NCBI RefSeq assembly: GCF_047501175.1
Contig: NZ_JBEQWH010000005.1
Span: 1-64,000 of the forward strand
DNA: 64,000 nucleotides
Reading direction: 5' to 3'
From: Methanoprimaticola sp047501175
GTDB lineage: Archaea > Thermoplasmatota > Thermoplasmata > Methanomassiliicoccales > Methanomethylophilaceae
Positions 1 to 8,157 of this stretch are shown here, one piece after another. Every line of letters starts with the position of its first letter. Within the stretch, counting starts at the first letter, position 1. Made by a program: the position numbers and the translations under genes. The notes below the pieces were generated by a model that was given only the letters and a program-made list of their open reading frames with translations, had not been told where the DNA came from and ran no database searches.

Positions 1-103
1 TTTTGAAGAAACAACCAGATTGAATTACAGAATCGAGGAATTAGGAAACACACTATCTCTCGGCAATTGTCTTAAATACAGCGACGGATTGCGGTGTCAT
101 ATT
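1..103. other. AT-richer flank with tRNA-Val promoter
   Basis: No complete gene is visible. The box CTTAAATAC at 70-78 lies about 26 bases before the tRNA-Val 5' end and is its likely TATA element. An open plus frame runs from the window edge to a TAG at 116-118, inside the tRNA, so it is probably not a gene end. Confidence 0.5.
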
Positions 104-177
104 GGACTCATGGTCTAGTTGGTTATGACGTCGCCTTCACACGGCGGAGGTCGCCGGTTCGAATCCGGCTGGGTCCA
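104..177 (+). tRNA. tRNA-Val (anticodon CAC)
   Basis: A full cloverleaf can be drawn. The acceptor stem GGACTCA at 104-110 pairs with TGGGTCC at 170-176, and the discriminator is A177. The anticodon stem TCGCC/GGCGG closes the loop TTCACAC, giving anticodon CAC, which reads GUG. The T arm carries GGTTCGAATCC. No 3' CCA is encoded. A short CCCCTT/AAGGGG inverted repeat at about 198-210 follows and may mark the transcript end. Confidence 0.96.
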
Positions 178-268
178 CTCATGCATTCTTTCAATGTCCC
201 CTTAAAGGGGCGGCATATCATCCGTTCCATGGGCAACAGATTAATCAGAGCTATCCGATTCCGACTCG

Positions 269-1669
269 ATGGCAGAGATCACAGACGCTTCACTCCCGGA
301 GACCCAGAGCACCGAGGAGGGCAGGCTTTTTGAGAAGGAGGTCGACATCGTCCTCGGTGGCGAGAAGAAGGACCATCCTTGCTACATCGGAGGATTCAAG
401 GTCGGTTCCGGGACGCTGTTCTATCTGATCAGCCCCATTGACGACACCATAGGGTACGGGTCGTTCCAGGAGCCGGAGAAGGGGACCATGAAGGAGGCCG
501 TGACCGCTGCCGAGAAGGCTGCCAAGGAATGGTCCAAGGTCCCGGCGGACAAGCGTGCATCCCACTTCCTGCCGTATCTCAACGGTCTGAAGGCGAGGAG
601 GATGCACTATGCGGCGCTCGTCTCCGTGACGTCGGGGATGGTCCGCGAGGACGCGCTCCATGAGGTGGACTCCCTCATCAAGGCCTTGGAGGGGATCATC
701 TCCAATGCCGCGACCGCAAAGGTCAAGGGAGGAGGCGTCTGGGCGGTCATAACCGAGCACAGCTCCCCTCTGGCGTCTCCCGTGGCATACGCCGTCGGTG
801 CGATGGTCGCCGGGAACGCCGTCGTGATGAACCCGTCCAACAAATGTCCCCTGACGATATTCGACTTCTATTCCACGGTCGAGCGTTCCGGACTTCCCGG
901 AGGCGTCCTCAACCTGGTCGTCGACAGGAACGAGTCGGAGTCCACCCCCGAGCTGGCCAACGACATGAGGCTGCGCGGGGTCGTGGCGTCCGGGTCCGGG
1001 GACCGCATGGAGGACATGATGTTCCTCCAGGTGGACGATGAGCTGAGGTTCATCAACAACCTGAAGGGGATGAGCCCTGCGATCGTATACCGTCCCGGCG
1101 ACATGAAGGCCGCGGCGAGGAACATAATCGATTCCGCATTCTCGTACAGCGGTCAGAGGATCCACTCCTGCTCGAAGGTCATCGTGACCATGGACGAGCA
1201 GCAGAGGCTCGTCGATGCCCTCGTGGAGCTGATGAAGGACCTGAGGGTCGGGGACCCCATCTACGACAGGACGTTCACCGGACCGGTCATCTCGAAGGAT
1301 GCCGCCGACAGGTTCGGGGACCTCGCCCTGGAGAACTCCCCGTTCATAATATCCAAGGCCCCCAAGTGCTCCGACACCGACCAGGTGAACTATGTCTCGC
1401 CCATCATCGTGTCCGGTCTCGACGAGGACAACGACCTCGGATACATGGATTCCGGGCTTCCGATACTCGACATCAAGGTCGTGCCGACGCTGGACGAGGC
1501 GTTCGAGGAACTGTCCATGACCGAGTGCGGCATGTCCGCAGGGATATTCTCCAAGGATGCCAAGGTCATATCCAGGTTCAAGGAGGCCGTCGACGCCCCC
1601 ATGACCTATGTGAACGAGAGCAGCAGGGGACTCAGTCCCGTTGTTGGTCTGGACCTGTCGTCGTTCTGA
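269..1669 (+). CDS. Aldehyde-dehydrogenase-fold protein lacking catalytic residues
   Basis: The 466-residue product has the length and order of an aldehyde dehydrogenase of the pyrroline-5-carboxylate dehydrogenase type: an N-terminal NAD-binding half (PVAYAVGAMVAGNAVVMNPSNK near 172-193) and a C-terminal catalytic half. The two residues that define the chemistry are missing. The general-base glutamate of the ELGGK motif is Asn264 (NLKGMSP). The nucleophilic cysteine of the GQxC motif is Ile298 (GQRIHSCSK), although Cys301 sits three residues on. It is therefore probably a pseudo-enzyme or does different chemistry. A TATA-like ATTAATC about 25 bases before the ATG suggests a leaderless message. 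It ends convergently, overlapping the end of the next gene by 38 bases. Confidence 0.8.
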   Translation: MAEITDASLPETQSTEEGRLFEKEVDIVLGGEKKDHPCYIGGFKVGSGTLFYLISPIDDTIGYGSFQEPEKGTMKEAVTAAEKAAKEWSKVPADKRASHFLPYLNGLKARRMHYAALVSVTSGMVREDALHEVDSLIKALEGIISNAATAKVKGGGVWAVITEHSSPLASPVAYAVGAMVAGNAVVMNPSNKCPLTIFDFYSTVERSGLPGGVLNLVVDRNESESTPELANDMRLRGVVASGSGDRMEDMMFLQVDDELRFINNLKGMSPAIVYRPGDMKAAARNIIDSAFSYSGQRIHSCSKVIVTMDEQQRLVDALVELMKDLRVGDPIYDRTFTGPVISKDAADRFGDLALENSPFIISKAPKCSDTDQVNYVSPIIVSGLDEDNDLGYMDSGLPILDIKVVPTLDEAFEELSMTECGMSAGIFSKDAKVISRFKEAVDAPMTYVNESSRGLSPVVGLDLSSF

Positions 1670-2255
1670 CATAATCGAGGACCCTGACGTTCTTGGCCCT
1701 GCCCTTCAGGGACTTGACCAGGGCGTTCAGGTCCTTCTTCTTGAAATGCGGGGCAGGGTCCCTGGGCACCAGGAGCACGAACTCCGAGTGTCCGGGGGTC
1801 ACGTCCGCGGTGAACGCCACATCCTCGGCGGTCACGGTCTTTGGGTCCAGGACCATTGCCACGGTGAACCTGGCCCCGGCGTACGCCACTTTGGCTATGC
1901 TACTCAGCTGATTGGGGTTCGGCCTGTCCTCGAGACGGAAGGACACCATGGTGACATACCCCGCTCCGACGAGGTCGTCGAGCGCATCCGGGTTGTTCCC
2001 GGATGTTATGAGAATCGACTCGATCCCTCTCGGGCGGACATGCCTGATCAGGTTGTGGAAACCCTCCATGTTCTCGGGGTCCTCCCCTTCGCATCTGAAC
2101 ATGACCCCGTCGATGGAATCCCTGTCATCGCGAAGGACATTCGCCACGATGTCCATGTTCTCGCCGTCCCCCTCGCCCGGCATGACGTCCACGACGGACA
2201 GGAACATGCCCGGCCAGGACATCGTGTCGATGCGTGTGAACTTCGATATGAACAT
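1632..2255 (-). CDS. Radical-SAM-like barrel protein lacking the Fe-S cysteines
   Basis: The product is 207 residues. Its start (SKFTRIDTMSWPGMFLSVV) resembles the start of pyruvate-formate-lyase/ribonucleotide-reductase activases of the NrdG type, where a TIDWPG-like motif is followed by the CxxxCxxC cluster-binding motif. Here the cysteines are absent; the region reads DVMPGEGDGENM. Later segments (ESILITSGNNPDALDDLVGAG, then FRLEDRPN) keep the order of the activase barrel strands. The relation is my reading of motifs and is moderate at best. If correct, the protein cannot hold the usual cluster. It is the last gene of a four-gene minus-strand operon, 48 bases after the CdhE-like gene. ATG codons at residue 12 or later are alternative starts. 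Confidence 0.6.
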   Translation of the reverse strand: MFISKFTRIDTMSWPGMFLSVVDVMPGEGDGENMDIVANVLRDDRDSIDGVMFRCEGEDPENMEGFHNLIRHVRPRGIESILITSGNNPDALDDLVGAGYVTMVSFRLEDRPNPNQLSSIAKVAYAGARFTVAMVLDPKTVTAEDVAFTADVTPGHSEFVLLVPRDPAPHFKKKDLNALVKSLKGRAKNVRVLDYVRTTTGPDQQRD

Positions 2256-2303
2256 CGGTCGCCCATATGTGTGGCAACCATAAAGGTTGCTATTCAGACA
2301 ATC

Positions 2304-3005
2304 TTAGAACGTGTACCGTCCACCATGCTGCTCCATAAGCGAGTCGAGCACTCCGCATGATTCGGCGTCGAGGTCATCCAGTATCACCAGTCTGCCGCCG
2401 CGGAGCACGGACACGGACGCTATGGTGAGCGCATATTCCCCTGACCATGCCGAGGCCATCATCGGACGGGTGCCTCCGGAGAGCCTTCCGACCATGACTG
2501 TGGATTCAAGGCACTGTTTCATGCTGACCGTGGGCGGACCGAGGACGATGTCCCTGCACCCTTCGGCCTCGGCCATGTCGCACAGGGTCATGATGTTCTT
2601 CGGATCCATGTCGCAAATGGCGATCGGCAGGTCCATGCGGCCTGCGATATCGATGAGGTCCGTCGGTGTCAGGTCCGGTACGGTGACCAGGGGCCTCCGG
2701 CCCTCCAGCGTTGAGACGGCCGCCCCGATGTTCTCCGGGATGTCGGAACGGACGATCAATCCCAGTCCGCATTCGGACGCCATGGATGCCGCGGATGTCA
2801 GGGATCTCCCGTCCATGGCGTCGTCCCTGACGCACACGAATCTCAGATGCGGACACGTATCGGCCCTCTCCATTATGGACCTCAGGCGGTCCGCCATCAT
2901 GTCGGGCGTCAGGGCGTCCGACACGGTAAGTGCGAACGCGGGTGCGTCCAGTGCGATCCCGTCGATCTCGGTAATGTTGTCACAGGTCCGCAAGTTCCTC
3001 ACCAT
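2304..3005 (-). CDS. CdhE-like (acetyl-CoA synthase gamma subunit barrel) protein
   Basis: The 233-residue protein resembles the TIM-barrel part of the corrinoid protein gamma subunit of CO dehydrogenase/acetyl-CoA synthase. Matching landmarks are the early strand ending in VSDALTPDMM, LIVRSDIPENIGAAVSTLEGRRPLVTV (family: LPLILCSxDPEVL...RRPLxYAA), the second DxDPKNI strand, CRDIVLGPPT, and the end ASVSVLRGGRLVILDDLD...GGRYTF (family: ASMLIMRYADLLILHDLD...QNIYTDP). The N-terminal four-cysteine Fe-S domain of true CdhE is absent, and the protein is about half the usual length. Catalytic acetyl-CoA synthesis is therefore unlikely; corrinoid or pterin binding might remain. It overlaps the CdhD-like gene by 26 bases. 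Confidence 0.6.
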   Translation of the reverse strand: MVRNLRTCDNITEIDGIALDAPAFALTVSDALTPDMMADRLRSIMERADTCPHLRFVCVRDDAMDGRSLTSAASMASECGLGLIVRSDIPENIGAAVSTLEGRRPLVTVPDLTPTDLIDIAGRMDLPIAICDMDPKNIMTLCDMAEAEGCRDIVLGPPTVSMKQCLESTVMVGRLSGGTRPMMASAWSGEYALTIASVSVLRGGRLVILDDLDAESCGVLDSLMEQHGGRYTF

Positions 3006-3756
3006 AAACCCTGGCCATGTCGGCCGCTCCCGGGCCCCTGACTATCAGGACGTCCGCACCCGAGAGCATCGCGACGAGGCAGGACTCCGCCTCGACCATG
3101 GACGCGACCCTCGCATCGGCGAAGCCCGCGTCCCATGACGGCGTGACATCGAACACGATGGGGGCATCGAAATCCTCGGATCCCATGAGCGCCCTTCTGC
3201 GGATCTCCTCCGCCAGCGACGAGCGGTCCGCATCGGTGAACGTCCCCCTGATGAGGAACATCCTGTTCGCCCTTCCGGGCGCCGCCCCTCCGTAGTCCTC
3301 CAGTGAATCGATCGGGACGGCAACCGCATGGGCCCCGAGGTCGTATGATTGGCCGTCCCCGATTAGGATTAGCGTGGAATCGGACACGGATTCCGCACAC
3401 AGCCCGAGGCATTCATCGGACCCGTCCATCGCGATCGGGAGGCGGGTCCTGTCGGACATCTCCGTCACGAGCTTCGCCACGTCAGAAGGGGGAACCCCGT
3501 CCGCGCGCACGTAGATGCCGTCCGCACCGATATCCCTCCACATGGCGGCCCATTCCAAGGGGTCGGCCGCCCTGCCGGAGAACATCTCCGCCGTCAGGGG
3601 ACAGCACCTTTCCGGATCGGCCGAAACCTCCCCGAGCACCATGGGTCTGCGGCGTCTCGCACCGTCCTGTTCCAGGAAAGGTTCGGAGCATGCCCCTCCG
3701 GCGGAGTAGTCCCCCTTGCCGAGGGTCACTTCGGACAGCTGTACGGTGACATTCAT
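2980..3756 (-). CDS. CdhD-like (acetyl-CoA synthase delta subunit barrel) protein
   Basis: The 258-residue product resembles the delta subunit of CO dehydrogenase/acetyl-CoA synthase. It opens with VTLGKGDYSAGGACSEPF (family: IGKGEYxxGGxxxxPF), then VLGEVSADP, DPLEWAAMWRDIGADGIYVRADG (family: DPxEWAKKCVEEYGADLICLRL), EIRRRALMG, and ends with AMLSGADVLIVRGPGAADMARVYGEEL (family: LLAGADILVMRHPEAVKxVKE). True CdhD is longer, so this is a reduced version. The ATG overlaps the stop of the upstream ACT gene by four bases (ATGA). Pairing with a CdhE-like gene, as in real cdhDE clusters, supports both calls. Its function in this reduced form is unknown. Confidence 0.65.
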   Translation of the reverse strand: MNVTVQLSEVTLGKGDYSAGGACSEPFLEQDGARRRRPMVLGEVSADPERCCPLTAEMFSGRAADPLEWAAMWRDIGADGIYVRADGVPPSDVAKLVTEMSDRTRLPIAMDGSDECLGLCAESVSDSTLILIGDGQSYDLGAHAVAVPIDSLEDYGGAAPGRANRMFLIRGTFTDADRSSLAEEIRRRALMGSEDFDAPIVFDVTPSWDAGFADARVASMVEAESCLVAMLSGADVLIVRGPGAADMARVYGEELADL

Positions 3757-4673
3757 TTCAGTTCCGTGAACTCCTTCACGGTGTAGACCCCGTTGAGTCC
3801 CTTGACGCAACCCGGGAGGCTGTCGCGGATCTCGCTGGCGGACAGGTCGCTCTTGCCTATGTCCATGACGAGCTCGAGATACATGGTCTCGTAGCAGATC
3901 TTGACCTTGCTGAACACGGATATGAGGTTGACGTTCCATCCGGCGATGACCTCGAGTGCCTGCTCTATGCCGCCGGGGCAGTCGGGCATCTCCAGTCCGA
4001 CCTTGACGAGCTTCGTGTCCTTCTTGAAGAAAGTGATTGACAGGATCCACGCATCGGCATCCATGGTGATCAGGACGTTCTGGCCGTCGATGTCCCCCAA
4101 GAAGTCGCCGTACTGTTCGGACACCTGGAATATGCCGTCCTTGATCTCCGAGGGGTATCCCCTGAGGATCTCCTCCTTCCCGCCTGTGGTGCTGGCTCCT
4201 TTGAACAGCCTTCCGATCTCCGCAGGTTTGATGTCGATCCGTTCGATCTTGGACACGGAGGGGTCGTTCTTCGCCTTCAGCGTCTCGAACTCCTCCCTCA
4301 GGATGTCGCCCTCTCCGGCGAAGTTCAGGTCTGCCATCAGCTTCCACACGATGACCGTGTCGGATATGCCGTTGAGCGAGATCGAGTTGAGGATGTTGAT
4401 CTCGCGGGACGCCAGGAACTTCGACGCCTGGGCGCTGGATCCGGGGACGTCGTCGAGATACATCGTGATGTGAGTCAGGGTCCTGTAGTTCTCCTGAGGG
4501 AACATGGACAGTATGATTTCGTAGTCCTTCGGACCTCCCGCGGGGTGTTTGAAAAGCGTGCTGTACACGATGCCGCCATCCACAAGTCCCATGGTGTCCG
4601 ACATCCAACCGTCCAGTTTGATGGACGATCCCTCGACTTTGGCGAACTCCCAGATCTTCATTGGGTACGCCAT
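3753..4673 (-). CDS. Double ACT-domain protein
   Basis: The product has 306 residues. Two ACT-like regulatory folds are visible: one around 85-150 (ITMYLDDVPGSSAQASKFLASREINILNSISL) and one at the C-terminus around 215-295 (VGLEMPDCPGGIEQALEVIAGWNVNLISVFS). Both show the typical start of a strand followed by D-x-PG and an amphipathic helix. ACT domains usually bind small effectors such as amino acids. No catalytic or DNA-binding domain is seen. It is the first gene of the operon with the CdhD-like, CdhE-like and radical-SAM-like genes, so it may be their ligand-sensing or assembly partner; that is inference. ATG at residue 5 (MKIWEF) is an alternative start. Confidence 0.7.
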   Translation of the reverse strand: MAYPMKIWEFAKVEGSSIKLDGWMSDTMGLVDGGIVYSTLFKHPAGGPKDYEIILSMFPQENYRTLTHITMYLDDVPGSSAQASKFLASREINILNSISLNGISDTVIVWKLMADLNFAGEGDILREEFETLKAKNDPSVSKIERIDIKPAEIGRLFKGASTTGGKEEILRGYPSEIKDGIFQVSEQYGDFLGDIDGQNVLITMDADAWILSITFFKKDTKLVKVGLEMPDCPGGIEQALEVIAGWNVNLISVFSKVKICYETMYLELVMDIGKSDLSASEIRDSLPGCVKGLNGVYTVKEFTELK

Positions 4674-4719
4674 GCGACAGCGCCGACTAATACCTTTGCG
4701 TCGGCCGTCCGCATCTGGC

Positions 4720-5388
4720 TCAGCGGGGCTCTGAATCGCCCTTGTTGTAGAGGTTCTTGGGAGATACCAGGGGTTGGGTCCAGACCGGGTCCTTCTCGAG
4801 CCTCTCCAGGTCCAGTGACAGGTTGCTCAGGCTTCCGCCGTACGACGGGTCCGCCGCGATCCTCCTGATGGTCCTGGAGTCCTTTCCGGAGCGGGATTCG
4901 ATCCCGGACATCCTGAGTGCGCCGTCCATGAGGTCCGCGGCCCTGAGGAGCAGAGACTGCGCCTCGCGGAGCATGGACACCCTGGAGTCTGAGTCGATGG
5001 CCGCCTTCCTGGTGATCTCGTACCTCGCAGGCCTGGACTCGGTCCCTCTGGCGACGTACTTGCAACGCCTGCACCCCCTGCTCATCTCGACGATCCCTCC
5101 GTCGAGCGTGCGGTTGCGGACCGGTATGAGGATGTCGCCGCACACCGGGCAGGACGATCCCAGGTCCCGGTCGGTCGATGCGTAGTAGATCTCGAGGCTT
5201 ATTATGCCCCTGTCGACGCCGATCCTCCTGATGCGTTCAGCGCCTGCCCTGTACAGCGGGTCCGTGAACGCAAGCTCCGCGGAGACGGCCTCGCACAGCT
5301 CCCTCTGGGAATGCATGCGCGGTGTCCTGATGAGGACGTTGTCGATGGCCTTCGCCACTTCCTCATCGGGCGGGATCCTGTAAGCCAT
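4720..5388 (-). CDS. Archaeal zinc-ribbon protein of unknown function
   Basis: With the ATG at 5388 the product is 222 residues and begins MAYRIPPDEEVAKAI. Residues 20-55 look like a winged-helix segment (MHSQRELCEAVSAEL). A zinc ribbon follows, with CPVCG near 80 and CRRCKY about 25 residues later. The C-terminal half is helical. I do not recognise a named family beyond conserved archaeal proteins of this type. A TATA-like CAATATATG (read on the minus strand, 5409-5417) lies about 25 bases before this ATG, favouring a leaderless message and this start over the ATG at 5403. Confidence 0.7.
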   Translation of the reverse strand: MAYRIPPDEEVAKAIDNVLIRTPRMHSQRELCEAVSAELAFTDPLYRAGAERIRRIGVDRGIISLEIYYASTDRDLGSSCPVCGDILIPVRNRTLDGGIVEMSRGCRRCKYVARGTESRPARYEITRKAAIDSDSRVSMLREAQSLLLRAADLMDGALRMSGIESRSGKDSRTIRRIAADPSYGGSLSNLSLDLERLEKDPVWTQPLVSPKNLYNKGDSEPR

Positions 5389-5461
5389 GCTTGTGCATGG
5401 CATTCCACATATATTGCGGATGTGGCGAGTTTATTAATCGGGTCATCGTTGGGCATCATCG

Positions 5462-5547
<86 letters not shown>

Positions 5548-5635
5548 GTACGGGTCGGAATCGCCCGGTCGTATCCGTCCATTTTTGCCCTTCCGATGGC
5601 AAATGGAATATATCAAGCTCGTAAATCCTGACCGC

Positions 5636-5905
5636 ATGTCGGGAAAAAGCGACGAATTCAAGGTACAGCTCCTTGAGACATTTGCATCTCTGATCACGGC
5701 AGCCTTCGGACTGGTTGCCGCACTCGCATGGAACGAGGCCATCAAGAAGGGAGTGGCTCTCCTCTTCCCCTCTGGCAACGATTTCCTCGGACTTGTCGTC
5801 TATGCGGCCATCGTCACAATCTTGGCCGTCATCATGACCCTGCTCATCGCCAGGTCCCTTAACAACGCGAAGAAAGCGCTCCACCTTTCAAAGGAAGAGG
5901 AGTGA
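5636..5905 (+). CDS. Small two-helix membrane protein (DUF5654-like)
   Basis: The product is 89 residues beginning MSGKSDEFKVQLLETF. Two hydrophobic helices are clear: ASLITAAFGLVAALAW near 15-31 and FLGLVVYAAIVTILAVIMTLLIA near 47-69. A charged tail with lysines and glutamates follows. The motif ETFASLITAAFGLVAALAWNEAIK is characteristic of small archaeal DUF5654 proteins, whose role is unknown. The TATA-like AATATAT at about 5607-5613 sits 23-29 bases upstream, so the message is probably nearly leaderless and starts here rather than at the ATG at 5603, which overlaps the TATA box. Confidence 0.8.
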   Translation: MSGKSDEFKVQLLETFASLITAAFGLVAALAWNEAIKKGVALLFPSGNDFLGLVVYAAIVTILAVIMTLLIARSLNNAKKALHLSKEEE

Positions 5906-6004
5906 GACAGACCCAGGCCTTCCGACAAGTGGGCCTGAAACGATTTACCGGGGTGTCCTCCGTCCCGTCTACGGGTGGGGCGGAGAGCCACCGACATCCA
6001 CGCC

Positions 6005-7156
6005 TCAGATCATGCGGAGGCCGCTTCTCCTGTTGTTGACATAGTTGATCAGGGTCATACCGGTGAGCTCGTCGGACTGGGGCCCCTTGCGGACGTAGAA
6101 TATCTCGATCTTGCCCTCCTTCAGGAACACGGGCCTCTCGCTGGGCATGCATGTGACGCGGATGACCGTCTTGTCGTCGAAGTCCACCGTGACTATGGAG
6201 AGGTTGGGCAGGAATGCGGCCCCTATCTGAGAGGATATCAGATTGCTCAGATGGAGGTTCATCTTGTCCTTGTTGTCGAAGGAGGCGACGTCCGCTCCGA
6301 TGATCGACCCGTCGTCGGCGACCCCTATGAGCAGGTTCCCTCCGGTGGAGTTCAGGAATGCCACTATCGTCTTCAGGACGGCTTTCTCCATCCTCTTGTC
6401 CGTCTCTCCCGTCTGGAGGTTGGTCCTCAGCGTGGACTTGAACTCCAGCTTCTCGGATTCCCCCTCCTCGATCAGCCTCTGGATCTCCGCACGCTCCGAG
6501 TCCTCCATGCCGAACATCTCGGAGTTCTCCTCCAGGAACGAGTTGAGTATCCCTCCGAAGAGGCTGTCCGTCTTCCGGTAGCTGTGCGTGAGTGCCACCA
6601 GCAGTGCCCCGATCAGGATGAATCCCATCTCGGTCATCAGCGTATCCACGTTGAGGTCGAGGGGACGGCCGGTGACGTTGCTCAGGATGTATTGGGCCAG
6701 CCTGATCAGTGCATCCGCTGCTATCGCGATGCAGATCGAGATGAACGACACCACGCGACGGTTCTCGTTGCGGTTGCCGGGCATGGACCTCAGGAGGATG
6801 TACACCATGATCAGTCCGATGAGACCCAGATTTATGCCGGACAGGATGTTGGCGAAATACATCAGCGCGGTCCTGTCGGTCGCGATGGCATGGCCGATCA
6901 GGGATATGACGAACGCAGATATGGCCAGGATGATCATCATGGGCGGCACATGGATCGCCTTGCGGTCCGTGAATATGGTCAGACCGAGTATCACGATCAT
7001 CGGGAGTCCGACGACGGCATCACCGAGATCGCCGTAGATTAGGGATACGGCCGTCAGGACCGTGACGGCCACGAATGACAGATAGTACAGCAGCACGGTC
7101 CCTTTCTTCAGCTTGATCGTCCCCGTCAACTGCTCGCGGGCTCTCGGCACATCCAT
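6005..7156 (-). CDS. Multi-helix membrane protein with C-terminal AlbA_2/Schlafen-type domain
   Basis: Starting at MDVPRAREQLTG the product is about 383 residues. The N-terminal 210 residues contain six or seven hydrophobic helices, followed by a charged linker. The C-terminal domain begins ESEKLEFKSTLR and continues KTIVAFLNSTGGNLLIGVADDGSIIG, the signature of the AlbA_2 (divergent AAA_4, Schlafen-like) putative nucleic-acid- or nucleotide-binding domain. This places a cytosolic AlbA_2 domain on a membrane anchor. AlbA_2 domains are usually found in soluble regulators and in some defence proteins; the role here is unknown. The gene stands alone between other transcription units. Confidence 0.75.
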   Translation of the reverse strand: MDVPRAREQLTGTIKLKKGTVLLYYLSFVAVTVLTAVSLIYGDLGDAVVGLPMIVILGLTIFTDRKAIHVPPMMIILAISAFVISLIGHAIATDRTALMYFANILSGINLGLIGLIMVYILLRSMPGNRNENRRVVSFISICIAIAADALIRLAQYILSNVTGRPLDLNVDTLMTEMGFILIGALLVALTHSYRKTDSLFGGILNSFLEENSEMFGMEDSERAEIQRLIEEGESEKLEFKSTLRTNLQTGETDKRMEKAVLKTIVAFLNSTGGNLLIGVADDGSIIGADVASFDNKDKMNLHLSNLISSQIGAAFLPNLSIVTVDFDDKTVIRVTCMPSERPVFLKEGKIEIFYVRKGPQSDELTGMTLINYVNNRRSGLRMI

Positions 7157-7309
7157 GCGGTACAAATTACAGGATAGACTAAAATAATGTTGCAGGTCGG
7201 GGAACTTTCTGCCCGGTCCGGACATCTACCTCTATATAACGGGGCGGGCACGCGCACGTACCTATTATATAGGGTGTGCCGATTCGAACCGATTATAGGA
7301 GCAATAATC

Positions 7310-7687
7310 GTGCCGGGTCAAACCACAACATCATCGCCGACGAGAGTGAACAAGGTAGTAGTCAACAAACCGCAGCCCAGCGGTCAGTACGACAAGTCCA
7401 AGAAGAACAAGCCTCAGAGGACCAAGGAGTCCACGAGAAGGCAGGCGATGCTGAACACCCACCGTATCAATCCCTTCAAGTATGACATGAACCAGATTCT
7501 CGAGACGTCGACCATGGACCCTGCCAAGGCATCCTCGTTCCTGGCGTCCGTCATCGCAAAGGCCTCTCGCGTATCCACCAAAGAGGCCAAGGAGTTCATC
7601 AAGACGTTCCTGGACGCCGGCGACCTCACGAAGGATGAGGCGGATAAGATCAACAAGCTCCTCGACAAGTACAGCAGATACCGCTGA
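7310..7687 (+). CDS. Basic small protein of unknown function
   Basis: A GTG start at 7310 is preceded by AGGAG eight bases upstream, giving a 125-residue product. The first 55 residues are rich in lysine, arginine and glutamine and look disordered (DKSKKNKPQRTKESTRRQA). The C-terminal 60 residues form two or three amphipathic helices (STKEAKEFIKTFLDAGDLTKDEADKINKLLDKY). I do not recognise the family. The TATA-like TATTATATA at 7262-7270 fits transcription into this gene. It lies 11 bases before the PPC-domain gene and may share its transcript. Confidence 0.65.
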   Translation: MPGQTTTSSPTRVNKVVVNKPQPSGQYDKSKKNKPQRTKESTRRQAMLNTHRINPFKYDMNQILETSTMDPAKASSFLASVIAKASRVSTKEAKEFIKTFLDAGDLTKDEADKINKLLDKYSRYR

Positions 7688-7698
7688 GGACCAGTCCC

Positions 7699-8157
7699 AT
7701 GGAGAGTGCCGAACTCAGGCAGGGTCGCATTTTCATCCTCAGGCTCGTGGATGGCGAGGTCCTGCATGAGTCCGTGGAGACTTTCTGCAGGGACAACGGG
7801 ATACTGCGCGCATCCGTCTCCATCGTGGGAGCACTGGGTCGCGGATCGGAGATCGTATCCGGTCCCATGATGCCCGTGGGCGAGAAGGTGGTCCCCGTCA
7901 CGATCGTCCTGGATGGACCGTGCGAGGTGTCGGGTTTCGGCACGGTGTTCCCGGACGAGGACGGCAATCCCCTCGCCCATATCCACGGGTCTGTGGGAAG
8001 GAAAGGGTTCTCAGCTACCGGCGACCTGCGCCCGAACGCGGTCGCATGGCTGGTCATGGAGGTCATCGTCACGGAGCTCATCGGTGACGGCCCGGCAAGG
8101 CATTTCTCGGATCCCCGCATAGACGGGAGACTTTTGGAGGTCAGACATGGCGTCTGA
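7699..8157 (+). CDS. PPC-domain (DUF296) protein
   Basis: The 152-residue product is a single PPC/DUF296 domain (plant and prokaryote conserved). Typical features are the early RLVDGEVLHESVETFCRDNGI, the central VGALGRGSEIV, and HIHGSVGRKGFSATGDLRPNAVAWLVMEVIVTELIG. The HxH pair near 97-99 and the downstream His/Glu belong to the family's conserved metal-site region. In plants the domain accompanies AT-hooks; prokaryotic stand-alone forms have no settled role and trimerise. It overlaps the next gene by 11 bases, so the two are translated from one message. Confidence 0.8.
   Translation: MESAELRQGRIFILRLVDGEVLHESVETFCRDNGILRASVSIVGALGRGSEIVSGPMMPVGEKVVPVTIVLDGPCEVSGFGTVFPDEDGNPLAHIHGSVGRKGFSATGDLRPNAVAWLVMEVIVTELIGDGPARHFSDPRIDGRLLEVRHGV

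Noticed and set aside
1..118. Open plus frame from the window edge resembling a regulator C-terminus (RLNYRIEEL)
   Set aside because: It ends inside the tRNA-Val gene and contains that tRNA's TATA box, so a real gene end is unlikely.
290..1672. 460-codon minus-strand open frame opposite the aldehyde-dehydrogenase-like gene
   Set aside because: It is rich in Arg, Gly, Asp and His, matches no family and mirrors the real gene on the other strand; GC-rich codon bias keeps such shadow frames open.
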